Assembly: GCF_004327335.1 (NCBI RefSeq)
Contig: NZ_QJUO01000003.1
Location: 124,001-188,000, forward strand
Direction of reading: 5' to 3'
DNA from: Stutzerimonas kirkiae
GTDB taxonomy: Bacteria; Pseudomonadota; Gammaproteobacteria; Pseudomonadales; Pseudomonadaceae
Length of the DNA: 64,000 bases
Shown: in pieces, positions 39,371 through 52,697 of the stretch
How positions within the stretch are numbered: the first letter of the stretch is position 1
Layout of the letters: each line of letters begins with the position of its first letter
Program-made: the position numbers and the translations under genes
Notes under the pieces: generated by a model
The model's input: the letters and a program-made list of their open reading frames with translations, nothing else
The model's database searches: none
What the model was told of the DNA's origin: nothing

Positions 39371-40120
39371 TCAGCGTGGGCGGCACAGCCAGTGTAGATA
39401 CCGTCCCAGCCCTGCGAAAGCCGGGTGGCGGCGGTGTGCCAGCTCCATTTCGAGCAGCGCCTGGGTATCGGCGCGTGCCTGGAAGTCGGCAGGCATGTAG
39501 TCATGGAATACACGGATGCCGCTGCGATGTTCGACCTGCCAGAGCCCTTCGAGTTGCTTGTCCAGCAGGCGAGGGTCCAGGGGTTGCTGTGGGGTCAGGC
39601 TCTGGCCCTCTCCAGCATAGACCTGGCTGCGCAGCTTCTTGAAATGGCCTTTCAGCAGGTTGCGATAGATCAGCGCATCGCGGTTGTAGAAGGCCAGGGA
39701 CAGCCAGCCGCCAGGCGCGGTGAAGCGGTGCAGGGCCGGCAGGATCGCCTGGGGCTCGGCCAGCCATTCGAGTACCGCATGGCACAGCACCAGGTCGTAG
39801 TGGCTGTCGAGGTGCGCACCCAGTTCCTGCCACGGCGCCTGGATGAAACGGGCCTGCAGGTTCGCTTCGCTGAAGCGCTGGCGTGCGCCATCGAGCATGG
39901 GTGCGGCCGGCTCGGCCAGGGTGACGCAGTGCCCCAGGGCCGCCAGCCACAGGCTCATATGGCCGAGCCCGGCGCCGATATCGAGTACCCGCAACGGCTT
40001 TTGCGGCAGCACCTCGGCCAGGTCTTCCTGCAATACCGCCAGGCGGATCGCACCCTTGGCGCCGCCGTAGATCTTCTCGGCGAAACGTGTGGCCAGTTCG
40101 TCGAAATGGCGGTCGCTCAT
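39371..40120 (-). CDS. cmoM: tRNA 5-carboxymethoxyuridine methyltransferase CmoM
   Basis: The 249-residue SAM-dependent methyltransferase has motif I VLDIGAGLGHMSLWLA, LCHAVLEWL and GGWLSLAFYNRDALIYRNLL, which are typical of CmoM (formerly SmtA). It methylates cmo5U34 in tRNA to mcmo5U. The start MSDRHFDELATRFAEKIYGG at 40120 overlaps the upstream gene stop by four bases. Confidence 0.88.
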   Translation of the reverse strand: MSDRHFDELATRFAEKIYGGAKGAIRLAVLQEDLAEVLPQKPLRVLDIGAGLGHMSLWLAALGHCVTLAEPAAPMLDGARQRFSEANLQARFIQAPWQELGAHLDSHYDLVLCHAVLEWLAEPQAILPALHRFTAPGGWLSLAFYNRDALIYRNLLKGHFKKLRSQVYAGEGQSLTPQQPLDPRLLDKQLEGLWQVEHRSGIRVFHDYMPADFQARADTQALLEMELAHRRHPAFAGLGRYLHWLCRPR

Positions 40121-40422
40121 CGGGCGAAACGCCGCTCGTTGTCGGCCAGCTTGGCCAGCAGCGCCTGTTCCATGTCGATGCCCAGTTCGCTGCACAGCAG
40201 CATCAGGTACATGAGGACGTCGGCGACTTCCTGGCCGGCGTGCTCGAGCTGTTCTGCGCTCAGTTGCCGCGCCTGTTCGGGCTCCAGCCACTGGAAGATC
40301 TCCACCAGCTCGGCCATTTCCACGCTGGCGGCCATGGCCAGGTTCTTCGGATTGTGGAACGGCCGCCACTGGTTGGCGTCGCGGATGGCATGCAGGCGGG
40401 CGAGGAGGTTGGGCAGGTTCAT
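40117..40422 (-). CDS. MazG-like nucleotide pyrophosphohydrolase (dCTPase type)
   Basis: The 101-residue all-helical protein has the metal-binding EMAELVEIFQWL and EVADVLMYLMLL segments (ExxE...ExxD pattern) of the MazG/RS21-C6 group. It probably hydrolyses a non-canonical or excess (d)NTP to the monophosphate. It is coupled to cmoM by an ATGA overlap. Confidence 0.87.
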   Translation of the reverse strand: MNLPNLLARLHAIRDANQWRPFHNPKNLAMAASVEMAELVEIFQWLEPEQARQLSAEQLEHAGQEVADVLMYLMLLCSELGIDMEQALLAKLADNERRFAR

Positions 40423-40431
40423 AGAGTAGCC

Positions 40432-40590
40432 TCAAGCTGCAAGCTGCAAGCCACTTGGCGCTTGTGGCTGGCAGATTACGGCTGTATCGAGTATCGCAAA
40501 AAGCGGTCTGGCGGGTGCGCCGCGCGCACCTGAATAACCGGTGGCGCTATCCGGCAAGCTGCAAGCCACTTGACGCTTGCAGCTTACAAC
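40432..40590. repeat. Repeat cluster between prfC and the MazG-like gene
   Basis: Three elements share 160 bases. CAAGCTGCAAGCTGCAAG-type repeats start at 40433. GGGTGCGCCGCGCGCACC lies at 40513-40530, followed by a tail (GGTGGCGCTATCCGG) that recurs at 49088-49101. AAGCTGCAAG (40556-40565) and CTTGCAGCTT (40576-40585) form a perfect 10-bp stem. The cluster occupies the whole gap. Confidence 0.7.
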
Positions 40591-40595
40591 TGCAT

Positions 40596-42179
<1,584 letters not shown>

Positions 42180-42282
42180 GATCGGTGCCTGATGAATATG
42201 GGGTGCATGGCAAAGCCGGCGATTATAGCGTCAACCACCCGTTCCAGGGTGGCGGTTGGCGTTATGCGCTTGAAGAACCGAT

Positions 42283-42394
42283 AAAAGCGCTGGAGGCTGG
42301 AAAGCTGGACGAAAAACACCGGTTGCCACGCTCTTTCGTCCAGCCGTCCAGCGCTTTTAGCGAAGGCTTTAGCCGATAGCGCGATTGCCCTGCA
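42283..42394. repeat. GCGCTGGAGGCTGG dispersed repeat, copy 4, strongly palindromic
   Basis: AAAAGCGCTGGA (42283-42294) pairs with TCCAGCGCTTTT (42347-42358), and inside them GCTGGACGAAA (42304-42314) pairs with TTTCGTCCAGC (42334-42344). The tail GCGCGATTGCCCTGCA ends the unit. It lies in the 300-base gap between prfC and the flavoreductase gene; the short remainder may hold that gene's promoter. Confidence 0.75.
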
Positions 42395-42480
42395 ATTTTC
42401 GCGACACACGGTCATGGACGAATGCTTCTCATATATAGTGGCGCCCCATCGTCAATGGCTCACATCAGGACCGTTACATC

Positions 42481-45012
42481 GTGCTCAAGAAAATCATCTT
42501 CCAGTTGCACTGGTTCTTCGGTATCAGTGCCGGCCTGGTGCTGGCCGTCATGGGGGTGACCGGCGCCCTCTACAGCTTCGAAGGCGAGATACTGCGCCTG
42601 CTCAATGCCGATCGCTGGCAGGTGCGGGTGAGCGAAGAGGGCCGGCTGGAGCCGGCCGAGCTGGTGGCGAAGGTCGAGGCGGCCACTGGCGACAAGGTCA
42701 GCGGGATCTGGCTGGATGGCCGGCATGAGGGCCCGGGCAGGGTGTTCCTGACTCCGCCGGCGGGTGAGCGGCGAGGCCCGATGCACAATTTCGATCCCTA
42801 TACCGGAGAGTTGTTCGCCGAGCCGCTGGGCGAGGAGTTCTTCCGGGTGGTGATGCAACTGCACCGTTGGCTGGCAATGGGCGATATCGGCAAGCAGATC
42901 ACCGCGGCCAGTACCCTGGCGCTGATCTTTTTCTGCCTCTCCGGCCTCTACCTGCGCTGGCCGCGCCAGGCCGGCAACTGGCGCGCCTGGCTGACCCTGG
43001 ACTGGGCGAAGAGTGGCCGTAGCTTCAACTGGGACCTGCACGCGGTGATCGGCACCTGGGTATTGCTGTTCTACCTGTGCGCGGCCCTGACCGGGTTGTA
43101 CTGGTCCTATGGCTGGTACCGTGACGGGCTGACCAGGTTGCTGTCGGACAGCCCGGCCGAGCAGCGCGATGGCGGCGGCCGCCGTGGCGAGCGGGCAGCG
43201 CCTGCCGCGACGCCCCCGGAGGTCGACTACGTGGCGCTCTGGCAGGGCGTCAGGCAGGCCGTGGGGGCGGACATGGCGGCCTGGAACCTGCGTCTGCCGC
43301 CGGTGGCGGGGCAGCCGGCGACGGTTTCCTACGTGCTGCGCGATGCCGAACACGCGCGGGCCTTCAACCAGTTGCGCATCGACCCGCAGAGCGGTGTGGT
43401 CAGCCACCACGAGCGCTATGCCGACAAGAGCTTCAGGGCGCAGTTGCTGGCCAGTGTCTATGCCCTGCATTCGGGCGAGTATTTCGGCCTGCCGGGGCGG
43501 ATCCTGATGCTGCTGGCCAGTGCGGCGATGCCGCTGTTCTTCATCACCGGCTGGCTACTCTACCTCGACCGGCGGCGCAAGCAGCGCGCGGTGCGGTTGG
43601 CGCGCGGGGCACTGGCGGGCAGTACGTCGGCGGAGGGCTGGCTGGTGGGCTTCGCCAGCCAGAGCGGCTATGCCGAACAGCTTGCCTGGCAGAGTGCCGG
43701 CCAGTTGCAGGCCGCCGGTATTCCCGTGCGGGTCGAGCCGCTGTCGCGCCTCGATGGCGACAGCCTGCGCCAGGTGAGCAATGCGTTGTTCGTGGTGAGT
43801 ACCTTCGGTGATGGCGAGGCGCCGGACAGTGCGCAGGGTTTCGAACGCAGGGTCCTCGGCTCTTGCTTGCCGCTGGAGCGCTTGAACTATGCGCTGCTGG
43901 CGCTGGGGGACCGGCAGTATCGGCATTTCTGCGGTTTTGCCCGGCGTGTCGACGACTGGCTGGGCCGGCAGGGGGCGCATAGCCTGTGCGAGCGTGTCGA
44001 AGTCGACGCGGAGGATAACGCCGCCCTGCAACGCTGGCAGCAGCGCCTGGGCGAACTGACCGGTACGGTCCCGCTGGCGTTCAGTGAGGCGCCCTGGCGC
44101 GACTGGGCCCTGCTGCATCGGCAATGCCTCAACCCGGGCAGCCAGGGTGGGCCGGTCTTCCATATTACCCTGGCGCCGCCACCGCTCACGACCTGGGAGG
44201 CCGGCGATATCCTGGAAATCCGTCCACGCCATCCGCAGGAGCGGGTTGAGGAGTGGCTGCTGCACCATGGGCTCGATGGAACGGTGCCGGTAATGCTGGA
44301 CGGACTGCCGGCGAGCCTGGTCGAGGCGCTGTGCCAGCGGCAGTTGCCGGATACCTTCGGCCATCTGGTCGGCCTGCATGCCCAGGCACTGGTCGATACG
44401 CTGGTGCCGCTGGGAGCGCGTGAATATTCCATTGCCTCGGTGGCCGCCGATGGTGCGCTGGAGCTGATCGTGCGGCAGGAGCGGCGCAGCGATGGCAGCC
44501 TGGGCCTCGGCTCCGGCTGGCTGACGGCCTACCTGGCGGAGGGCGGCCAGGTTGCGGGGCGGTTGCGGCGTAACAGCGGTTTCCACCTGCCGGACGATGA
44601 TCGTCCGTTGATCCTGATCGGTAACGGCACCGGCCTGGCCGGCTTGCGTTCGCTGCTGCGCGCGCGCGTGCTGGCGGGTCGGCGGAACAACTGGCTGTTG
44701 TTCGGGGAGCGCAGCCGGGCCCACGATTTCTTCTGCGGTATGGAGTTGGAGGCGGCTCTGGCTGGCGGTGACCTGCAACACCTCGATCTGGCGTTCTCCC
44801 GGGACCAGGCTGCCAAGGTCTATGTCCAGGACCTGTTGCGGCAGCGCTCCGGGCGCTTGCGCGAGTGGCTGGACGAGGGGGCGGCGCTGTATGTCTGTGG
44901 CAGCCTGGGCGGTATGGCTGCTGGTGTCGATGAGACACTGCAGGAACTGTTGGGGGCTGAGGCGGTGCGGGCACTGGTCGAGGATGGCCGCTACAGGCGC
45001 GACGTGTATTAA
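42481..45012 (+). CDS. PepSY-TM / flavodoxin / FAD-NAD(P)H reductase fusion protein
   Basis: The 843-residue protein has a PepSY-associated membrane half (about residues 1-370; TM1 [20 protein letters not shown], histidines in VVMQLHRWL that may hold heme), a flavodoxin domain (about 385-530; [31 protein letters not shown]) and a cytochrome-P450-reductase-like FAD/NAD(P) domain ([30 protein letters not shown]). Such proteins move electrons from NAD(P)H across the inner membrane and are usually tied to ferric-siderophore reduction. The start is GTG with CAGGA ten bases upstream. Often labelled sulfite reductase alpha, which I think is misleading. Confidence 0.85.
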   Translation: MLKKIIFQLHWFFGISAGLVLAVMGVTGALYSFEGEILRLLNADRWQVRVSEEGRLEPAELVAKVEAATGDKVSGIWLDGRHEGPGRVFLTPPAGERRGPMHNFDPYTGELFAEPLGEEFFRVVMQLHRWLAMGDIGKQITAASTLALIFFCLSGLYLRWPRQAGNWRAWLTLDWAKSGRSFNWDLHAVIGTWVLLFYLCAALTGLYWSYGWYRDGLTRLLSDSPAEQRDGGGRRGERAAPAATPPEVDYVALWQGVRQAVGADMAAWNLRLPPVAGQPATVSYVLRDAEHARAFNQLRIDPQSGVVSHHERYADKSFRAQLLASVYALHSGEYFGLPGRILMLLASAAMPLFFITGWLLYLDRRRKQRAVRLARGALAGSTSAEGWLVGFASQSGYAEQLAWQSAGQLQAAGIPVRVEPLSRLDGDSLRQVSNALFVVSTFGDGEAPDSAQGFERRVLGSCLPLERLNYALLALGDRQYRHFCGFARRVDDWLGRQGAHSLCERVEVDAEDNAALQRWQQRLGELTGTVPLAFSEAPWRDWALLHRQCLNPGSQGGPVFHITLAPPPLTTWEAGDILEIRPRHPQERVEEWLLHHGLDGTVPVMLDGLPASLVEALCQRQLPDTFGHLVGLHAQALVDTLVPLGAREYSIASVAADGALELIVRQERRSDGSLGLGSGWLTAYLAEGGQVAGRLRRNSGFHLPDDDRPLILIGNGTGLAGLRSLLRARVLAGRRNNWLLFGERSRAHDFFCGMELEAALAGGDLQHLDLAFSRDQAAKVYVQDLLRQRSGRLREWLDEGAALYVCGSLGGMAAGVDETLQELLGAEAVRALVEDGRYRRDVY

Positions 45013-45158
45013 ATGGCCGCATGGGACGGGGAGCGCCAGGCGCGCCCTGTTCTCCGCTCGACTGGCCGTATCGCCGAGCCGGCTGCTTTGGATCAAGTCA
45101 TCCGGCTATGGCCCTTGATATCATTGCCGAATCATTATGGCTGGTAATGGCTGGTGTC

Positions 45159-46823
45159 ATGAACATGTGTGCAGGTTTGAATCGTTTCTCCATCAAGTTT
45201 CGTCTGATCGCGCTGGTGGGATTGCTCTGTGGTCTGATCGTCGTGTTGACCGGCACGGCGCTGAATGGAATGCGAACGGGGAACGACACCCTGATCGGTC
45301 TTTACCAGCGCAATCTGTTGCCTACCGACCAGTTGGGCGATATCACCAACCAGATGCAGCAGTCCCGCGTGCAATTGTTGCTGGCCCTGCAGCACCAGCC
45401 AGGCAGCGAATTCGAGAAGAGCCACGACCATGGCGTGGACATGCACTTCGATGCGGTGACCGACAGCCTGGCCCGTATCGAGCGGTTGCGGCAGGCATAC
45501 TCGCTACAGGAGCAGACGGATCCGGCGCTGCGGACGCTGGGCGAGGTCTTCGCCGGGCAGCTCCAGACCTATACCGAGAGTGTGCGCCCGGTGCTCGAAA
45601 GCATGCGCCAGGGCGACTTCAGTGGCGGCAACGCGATCCTGCTGGGCAAGCTCAATCCAGCCTTCAACACGGCCTATGCCACCGCCCGTGAACTGAGCGG
45701 GCACTACCATGCCGCCGCGCAGGGCTTGTATGAAGCGGCGGAGCAACGCTTCATGACGCTGCTGTACAGCCTGCTGGGAGGGCTGTTGGTGGCCCTGCTG
45801 CTGGCGTTCTGCATGGCCAGGACCACCATCGTCGGTATCGTGCGTGGCGTCTGGGCGGTGGAGCGCGCCGCCGAGGAGTTGGCCGAGGGCAATCTGCAGG
45901 CGCGGGTGCGCTATGACGGCAGGGATGAGATCGGCCTGATCGCCAAGGCTTTCAATGAAATGGCGATGCGTTTCCAGAACACCGTGCAGGAACTGGCGGC
46001 GGCGGTCGAACAGTTGGCGGCGGCGGCGACGCAGACCGCGACCGTCAGTGCCCAGACCGGCAGCGGCATCGCTCGCCAGCAACTGGAAACCGACCAGGTG
46101 GCCACCGCCATGCACGAAATGTCGGCGACCGTGCAGGATGTCGCGGGCAACGCCGCCAGTGCCGCGCACGCGGCTTCCGAAGCCGACCGGCAGGCCGTCA
46201 GTGGCAAGGTGGTGGTTGCGCAGACCGTCTCCGCGATCGACTCCCTGGCCGAGGAGGTCGACAGGGCTTCGCAGGTCATTCATGAGCTGGAGCAGGACAG
46301 CGTCAATATCAGCTCCGTGGTGGATGTCATCCGCAGCATCGCCGAGCAGACCAACCTGCTGGCGCTGAATGCCGCCATCGAGGCCGCCCGGGCGGGCGAG
46401 CAGGGGCGTGGTTTCGCCGTGGTCGCCGATGAGGTGCGGACGCTGGCATCGCGTACCCAGCAATCGACCAGCGAGATCCAGTCGATGATCGAGAAGCTGC
46501 AAGGGGGAGCGGCGAATGCCGTCGCGGTGATGGACAGCAGCCGCAGCAAGGCGCAGGCCGGCAAGGAGCAGGTGAGCAGCGCGGGGCATACGCTGGAACA
46601 GATCACCACGGCGGTGGCCACGATCAATGACATGAACGCCATGATCGCCTCGGCGGCGGAAGAGCAGAGCGCGGTGGCCGAGGAGATCAACCGCAATGTC
46701 ACCAATGTCAGTCAGATCGCCGAGGAAACCAGCGAAGCCTCACGGCAGAATGTGCAGACCAGCAATGAACTGTCGCAGCTCGCAGGGAACCTGCAGCGGC
46801 TGGTGAAAATGTTCCGCCTGTAA
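45159..46823 (+). CDS. Methyl-accepting chemotaxis protein with four-helix-bundle sensor
   Basis: The protein of about 554 residues has TM1 ([19 protein letters not shown]), a helical periplasmic region with [19 protein letters not shown] (4HB_MCP family), TM2 ([17 protein letters not shown], about residues 198-218), HAMP and a signalling domain with [20 protein letters not shown]. The start is uncertain: ATG codons at 45159, 45165 and 45108 are in frame and none has a strong ribosome site; 45159 leaves a usual short cytoplasmic start. Next to speC, as in P. aeruginosa. Confidence 0.88.
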   Translation: MNMCAGLNRFSIKFRLIALVGLLCGLIVVLTGTALNGMRTGNDTLIGLYQRNLLPTDQLGDITNQMQQSRVQLLLALQHQPGSEFEKSHDHGVDMHFDAVTDSLARIERLRQAYSLQEQTDPALRTLGEVFAGQLQTYTESVRPVLESMRQGDFSGGNAILLGKLNPAFNTAYATARELSGHYHAAAQGLYEAAEQRFMTLLYSLLGGLLVALLLAFCMARTTIVGIVRGVWAVERAAEELAEGNLQARVRYDGRDEIGLIAKAFNEMAMRFQNTVQELAAAVEQLAAAATQTATVSAQTGSGIARQQLETDQVATAMHEMSATVQDVAGNAASAAHAASEADRQAVSGKVVVAQTVSAIDSLAEEVDRASQVIHELEQDSVNISSVVDVIRSIAEQTNLLALNAAIEAARAGEQGRGFAVVADEVRTLASRTQQSTSEIQSMIEKLQGGAANAVAVMDSSRSKAQAGKEQVSSAGHTLEQITTAVATINDMNAMIASAAEEQSAVAEEINRNVTNVSQIAEETSEASRQNVQTSNELSQLAGNLQRLVKMFRL

Positions 46824-46922
46824 GCAAGCCATACCCCTGTCGGCGCTTCCGCTGTGTCTTCGCCGTAGCGCTGCCTCGTTGCGAGCGGGCTGGCAATGGT
46901 GTGTCGTACAGTACGGCCTTGA

Positions 46923-47134
46923 GATCACCGTCTCCGTGCGAATGCCTGGGGCGGGGCACGCGTGAATACCTCCCCGCAGCTCTTCGCCGCCATCCCTGGC
47001 AGCGAAGGCCCGGTCCCGCCACCTGGCATTCGCACAGTCAACAGCGGCGGCGCTTGAAAGAAACAGCCTGGGAAACCCAAAGCCCTGTGCATACCCCAGC
47101 GCTGCGCCGACAGCTCTTTCCATAGTCGCCCCGG
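46923..47134. repeat. About 210-bp dispersed element, copy 2 (inverted)
   Basis: The reverse complement carries the same ordered words as 21880-22088: CTTTCCAT...CGCCCCGG end, AGGGCTTTGGGTTTCCCAGG, CTGTTTCTTTCA, GAATGCCAGGTGGCGGG, GTATTCACGCGTGCCCCG and GAATGCCTGG. It sits in the 931-base gap after the chemoreceptor gene; no coding region is credible in the gap. Confidence 0.7.
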
Positions 47135-47238
47135 CCAGCCCCGCTACGAAACCTTCGCCGACAGGGATGGCGGCGAAGAGCGGCCCTTATTCATATGGGC
47201 GACGGATTCATGCGTGTTTCGTAGCGGAACTGGCCGGG
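47130..47238. repeat. Nested inverted repeats (possible cruciform or structured RNA)
   Basis: CCCGGCCAGCCCCGCTACGA and AAC (47130-47152) pair with 47216-47238 at 21 of 23 positions. Inside, CTTCGCCG (47153-47160) pairs perfectly with CGGCGAAG (47171-47178), and GCCC pairs with GGGC around 47183-47200. The element overlaps the edge of the 210-bp repeat. Nothing here codes for protein. Confidence 0.6.
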
Positions 47239-47754
47239 CTCTCGACACCACGGACGGCCGCATAGCGCCAGCGGCCTGCGATGAAACTTACACTCGATTG
47301 CCAATCCGCTCGCACTGTCTCGCCCTCTGAAGCAGTGGATATCCCTGCCCGGGAGCGGAGGTGAGCCTTCATCTGGCTGTCATTCTTTTACTGCAGCCTT
47401 GTGTCGCGCAGAGGCTGTGCGGCGGTTGGCGGAAAGCGCGGCGGAGGCGGGCTTTCCGCTGGGACGGCGCCACTGCAAACGTCCCTTGCGGGCGCTGGAT
47501 TCCTGGAGCAGGCAAAAAGCATCCAGCCGGCGTTTTTTGATTGATCTCGGACTTCCTTGGCTCTAAAGTTCGCGACCGAACGTCCATGCTGGCAACGATC
47601 CATCCGGCTCAAGTACTGACGACGAGAGATTACTCCCGGTAATACTCGGCGACATGCCTTGGGAAGTAGGCGAACCAAAGTGGGGAAACTGATGGGACGT
47701 TCGGGCTGTACCCCTCATCCGACTTGTGTTTTCCCGTTTGGAGTTCCCTTATTT

Positions 47755-48918
47755 ATGTCGATCAAGGTCGAAGACTATTTCCCGCGCGCAACCTTCCAGA
47801 AAATGAAGGCGTTCGCCGACCAGCAGGAAACCCCCTTCGTGGTCATCGATACCGCGACCATCGCCCAGGCCTATGACGACCTGGTCGGTTATTTTCCGTT
47901 CGCCAAGGTCTACTACGCGGTCAAGGCCAACCCGGCGCTGGAGATCACCGAACTGCTGCGTGACAAGGGCTCGAATTTCGATATCGCCTCGATCTATGAG
48001 CTGGACAAGGTGCTGAGCACCGGTGTCGGCCCCGAGCGCATCAGCTATGGCAACACCATCAAGAAAGCCAAGGACATCCGTTATTTCTACGAGAAGGGCG
48101 TGCGGCTGTTCGCCACCGACTCCGAGGCCGACCTGCGCAATATCGCCAAGGCCGCGCCCGGCTCGAAGATCTATGTGCGTATCCTCACCGAAGGCTCCAA
48201 TTCTGCCGACTGGCCGCTGTCGCGCAAGTTCGGCTGCAACCCGGACATGGCCCTCGACCTGCTGATCCTGGCCAAGCAACTGAAGCTGGTGCCCTATGGC
48301 ATTTCCTTCCATGTCGGGTCGCAGCAGCGCGACATCGACGTATGGGACGCCGCCATCGCCAAGGTCAAGGTGATCTTCGAGCGTCTCAAGGAGGAAGACG
48401 GTATCAGCCTGCAGATGATCAACATGGGCGGCGGCTTCCCGGCCAACTATATCCAGCGCACCAACGACCTGCAGACCTATGCCGAGGAAATCACCCGCTT
48501 CCTCAAGGAGGATTTCGGTGACGAACTGCCGGAAATCATCCTCGAGCCGGGGCGCTCGCTGATCGCCAACGCTGGCATCCTGGTCAGCGAAGTGGTGCTG
48601 GTGGCGCGCAAGTCGCGTACCGCCGTCGAGCGCTGGGTCTATACCGATGTGGGCAAGTTCTCCGGCCTGATCGAAACCATGGACGAAGCCATCAAGTTCC
48701 CCATCTGGACCGAGAAGAAGGGTGAGCTGGAAGAAGTGGTGATCGCAGGCCCGACCTGCGACAGCGCCGACATCATGTACGAGAACTACAAGTACGGCCT
48801 GCCGCTCAACCTGTCCAGCGGCGATCGCCTGTACTGGCTGTCCACCGGCGCCTATACCACCAGCTACAGCGCGGTGGAATTCAACGGCTTCCCGCCGCTG
48901 AAGGCCTTCTATATCTGA
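47755..48918 (+). CDS. speC: Ornithine (lysine/ornithine) decarboxylase SpeC, fold type III
   Basis: The 387-residue PLP enzyme of the alanine-racemase fold has the PLP lysine at residue 57 in YYAVKANPA, the phosphate-binding MINMGGGFPANY, PGRS and the catalytic cysteine in GPTCDSADIM. It makes putrescine from ornithine (and may accept lysine). The start MSIKVEDYFPRATFQKMKAF fits the family; 32 open codons upstream are unconserved. A strong terminator follows. Confidence 0.94.
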   Translation: MSIKVEDYFPRATFQKMKAFADQQETPFVVIDTATIAQAYDDLVGYFPFAKVYYAVKANPALEITELLRDKGSNFDIASIYELDKVLSTGVGPERISYGNTIKKAKDIRYFYEKGVRLFATDSEADLRNIAKAAPGSKIYVRILTEGSNSADWPLSRKFGCNPDMALDLLILAKQLKLVPYGISFHVGSQQRDIDVWDAAIAKVKVIFERLKEEDGISLQMINMGGGFPANYIQRTNDLQTYAEEITRFLKEDFGDELPEIILEPGRSLIANAGILVSEVVLVARKSRTAVERWVYTDVGKFSGLIETMDEAIKFPIWTEKKGELEEVVIAGPTCDSADIMYENYKYGLPLNLSSGDRLYWLSTGAYTTSYSAVEFNGFPPLKAFYI

Positions 48919-48960
48919 CCCGGTCGCTATCTGACCCGGTGGTCGCTCCGGCGGTCCTGG

Positions 48961-48998
48961 CGGCCCCGGCGCTGAATGGCGCCGGGGCCGTTTCGTTT
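48961..48998 (+). terminator. Strong Rho-independent terminator of speC
   Basis: CGGCCCCGGCGC (48961-48972) pairs perfectly over 12 bp with GCGCCGGGGCCG (48979-48990) around a 6-base loop, followed by TTTCGTTT. It starts 43 bases after the speC stop. Confidence 0.85.
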
Positions 48999-49056
48999 GC
49001 GCTTGGTGTCGGCCTGCTGACGATCGAGTGGCGCAATGGATAACCGCTGCCCCGAG

Positions 49057-49120
49057 TAGGGTGCGCCGCGCGCACCTGAACGATTGGCGCCGCTATCCCG
49101 GTGCGCGCGGCACACCCGGC
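49057..49120. repeat. Two GGTGCGC-type palindromes in tandem
   Basis: GGGTGCGCCGCGCGCACCTG (49059-49078) is followed by GGCGCCGCTATCCCGG and then GGTGCGCGCGGCACACCCGG (49100-49119). The first unit and its tail match 40513-40554 almost base for base. Confidence 0.65.
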
Positions 49121-49163
49121 AAGGCACCCGGGCACATGGCGACATTCGATCCGTGAGGTGGAT

Positions 49164-49211
49164 CGTGCCCCGTCCCGCCACCAGCATTCGCACAGGAACG
49201 CGGATCCCGAG
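49164..49211. repeat. About 210-bp dispersed element, partial copy 3
   Basis: CGTGCCCCGTCCCGCCACCA then GCATTCGCAC and GCGGATCCCGAG align with 22038-22086. The left part of the element is absent. Together with the tandem palindromes it fills the 387-base gap between speC and the decarboxylase gene. Confidence 0.6.
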
Positions 49212-49305
49212 GGGCGTAGATGTATGAACACCGTAGCCCGTGTGAGGAGAGGGGAAAATCTGCGTGTGGCCGCGTTCCCCGCCATTGGTCCTGAAAGACA
49301 TGGTT

Positions 49306-50897
49306 CTAAGGCGCGAAGGGCGGGGCCTGGTGGATGTCGATCAGCAGCGGACGATCCTCGGGCGCCTCCTGCAGCAGGCGCCCCAGGTGCGCGAGGCTCT
49401 CGGCGCGGTGTGCCTGGCAGCCGAAGCCGCGGGCGATGGCGACGAAATCCGGGGTGAAGATGTCGACCCCGAGCGGGGTGATGTCGCGCTCGAGCATATA
49501 GCGCTTGATCTCGCCATAACCCTGGTTGTTCCACAGCAGAATCACGATGCCCAGCCGTGCCTCCACCGCGCTGGCCAGCTCCGCCAGGCTGAACTGCAGG
49601 CCGCCGTCGCCGACCAGGCAGATGACCGGGCGTGACGGTTCGGCCAGTTTGGCGCCGATGGCCGCCGGCAGGGCATAGCCCAGGGTGCCGTAGCCGGTGG
49701 AGGAATTGAACCAGCGCCTCGGCGCAGGCAGATCCACCAGGTGGTTGCCGCTGTAGACGGTCTGGGTCGAGTCGCCGACGAAGCGTGCCTCGGGCAGCAC
49801 CTGCAGCACCCGTTCGAACAAGGCCCGGTAGTGACCCCAGTCGGCGAAACCTTCGGCCAGGCGGCGGCAGGCGGTGGCGGCGCGCTGGCTGCCGCTGCCG
49901 GGCGCGGTGCGCGCCGGCAGGACGTCGAGCAGGGCCGCCATGGCCTGGCGTGCATCGCTGTGGATCGCCAGATGGGGGCGCTGATTGCGCTGCAACTGTT
50001 CGGCGTCGATGTCGATGCGGATCAGTTGGCCGCCGAGCTGGAAGCCGCCATCGAACACCACGTCGTAGTCGGTTTCGCCGAGCTCGGTGCCGATCGCCAG
50101 CACCACGTCGGCCTGCGCCGCCAGTTCGCGCACTGGCGGCAGCGACTGGTTGCTGCCCAGCAGCAGCGGATGCCCGGCCGGCAGCAGGCCCTTGGCGTTG
50201 ATGGTCAGGGCCGTGGGGGCGTCGAGGGCTTCGGCCAGGGCGCGGGCCACGTCGACGGCCTCGACGCAGCCGCCACCGAGCAGCAGCAGGGGCGCGCGGG
50301 CGCCGTGCAGGAGGGCGGCGGCCTGGCGGATCTGCTCGCCCGGCGGCGTCGGCCGGGCCACCACGGGCCTGGCCTGCAGGCGCAGGTGATCGGCCGGCGC
50401 GGTGATGATATCCAGCGGCAGCTCGATATGCACCGGCCGCGGGCGGGCGCCCTCGAACACGGCGAAGGCGCGCGCCAGCACCTCGTGCAACTGCTCGACG
50501 TCCAGCAGCGTATGGCTGAAGGCACTGACCCCGGCGACCATGGCGCGCTGGTCCGGCAGCTCGTGCAGGTAGCCGTTGCCGCTGCCCAGGCGCGCGCGTT
50601 GGTTGACGCTGGATATCACCAGCATCGGGATCGAGTCGGCATAGGCCTGGCCCATGGCGGTGAGGATGTTGGTCATCCCCGGGCCGGTGATGATGAAGCA
50701 CACGCCGGGCTTGCCGGTGACCCGCGCATAGCCGTCGGCCATGAAGCCGGCGCCCTGTTCATGGCGCGGGGTGACATGGCGGATGCCGCTGCCCGGCAGG
50801 CCGCGATAGAGCTCGACGGTGTGCACGCCGGGGATGCCGAACACGGTGTCGACGCCCCAGGCTTGGAGCTGTTGGACGAGGAATTCGCCGCAGGTGG

Positions 50898-50901
<4 letters not shown>
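49306..50901 (-). CDS. ThDP-dependent decarboxylase, 5-guanidino-2-oxopentanoate (2-ketoarginine) decarboxylase-like
   Basis: The 531-residue protein has the acetolactate-synthase fold: catalytic Glu48 in PRHEQGAGFMADGYAR, the central FAD/nucleotide-like domain, and the ThDP-binding GDGGLQFSLAELASAV to LLWNNQGYGEI. Its closest known function is AruI and the related decarboxylase next to gbuA in P. aeruginosa, which turns 2-ketoarginine into 4-guanidinobutyraldehyde. The gbuA gene in this cluster supports such a substrate. It is last in the leftward operon, coupled to the ABC gene by an ATGA overlap. Another guanidino 2-oxo acid is possible. Confidence 0.82.
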
Positions 50902-52418
<1,517 letters not shown>

Positions 52419-52570
52419 GGAGGAACCTCGATACAGCGGTGGGTGACGATTCACGTGCAGCGGCAAGCACTCGCTCGTCTGGTGGGAGCGGCGGCCGCCG
52501 CTAGTGCCACATCACGGATCAAATGTCGTATCCGAGCGAACGGGCTGAGTGCTTGCTCGAAGGCGTAAGC

Positions 52571-52656
52571 AGCCACAAGCTGCAAGCTTCAAGCTACAAG
52601 TTAAAAGCGGCTCGGAGCGCTCTATTGCTCTTGCTTCTATCTTGCAGCTCAATGGC
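52571..52656. repeat. Hairpin repeat (CTGCAAG family) between binding protein and permease genes
   Basis: AGCCACAAGCTGCAAG at 52571-52586 can pair with CTTGCAGCTCAATGGCT at 52640-52656, and CAAGCTTCAAGC-type words fill the space. It lies in the 280-base gap between the binding-protein gene and the fused ABC gene of one operon, like the hairpin between ssuB and ssuF. Confidence 0.6.
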
Positions 52657-52697
52657 TGCTATCGCCTTATGGCCGCCATTTCAGCGGCCATGGCCGC

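Noticed and set aside
42481..45012. Sulfite reductase flavoprotein subunit
   Set aside because: The reductase half resembles CysJ, but the PepSY membrane half and the lack of a hemoprotein partner point to a transmembrane reductase instead.
47629..47643. ATTAC-N5-GTAAT palindrome upstream of speC as an operator
   Set aside because: The arms are only five bases long and no regulator is nearby; too weak to list.
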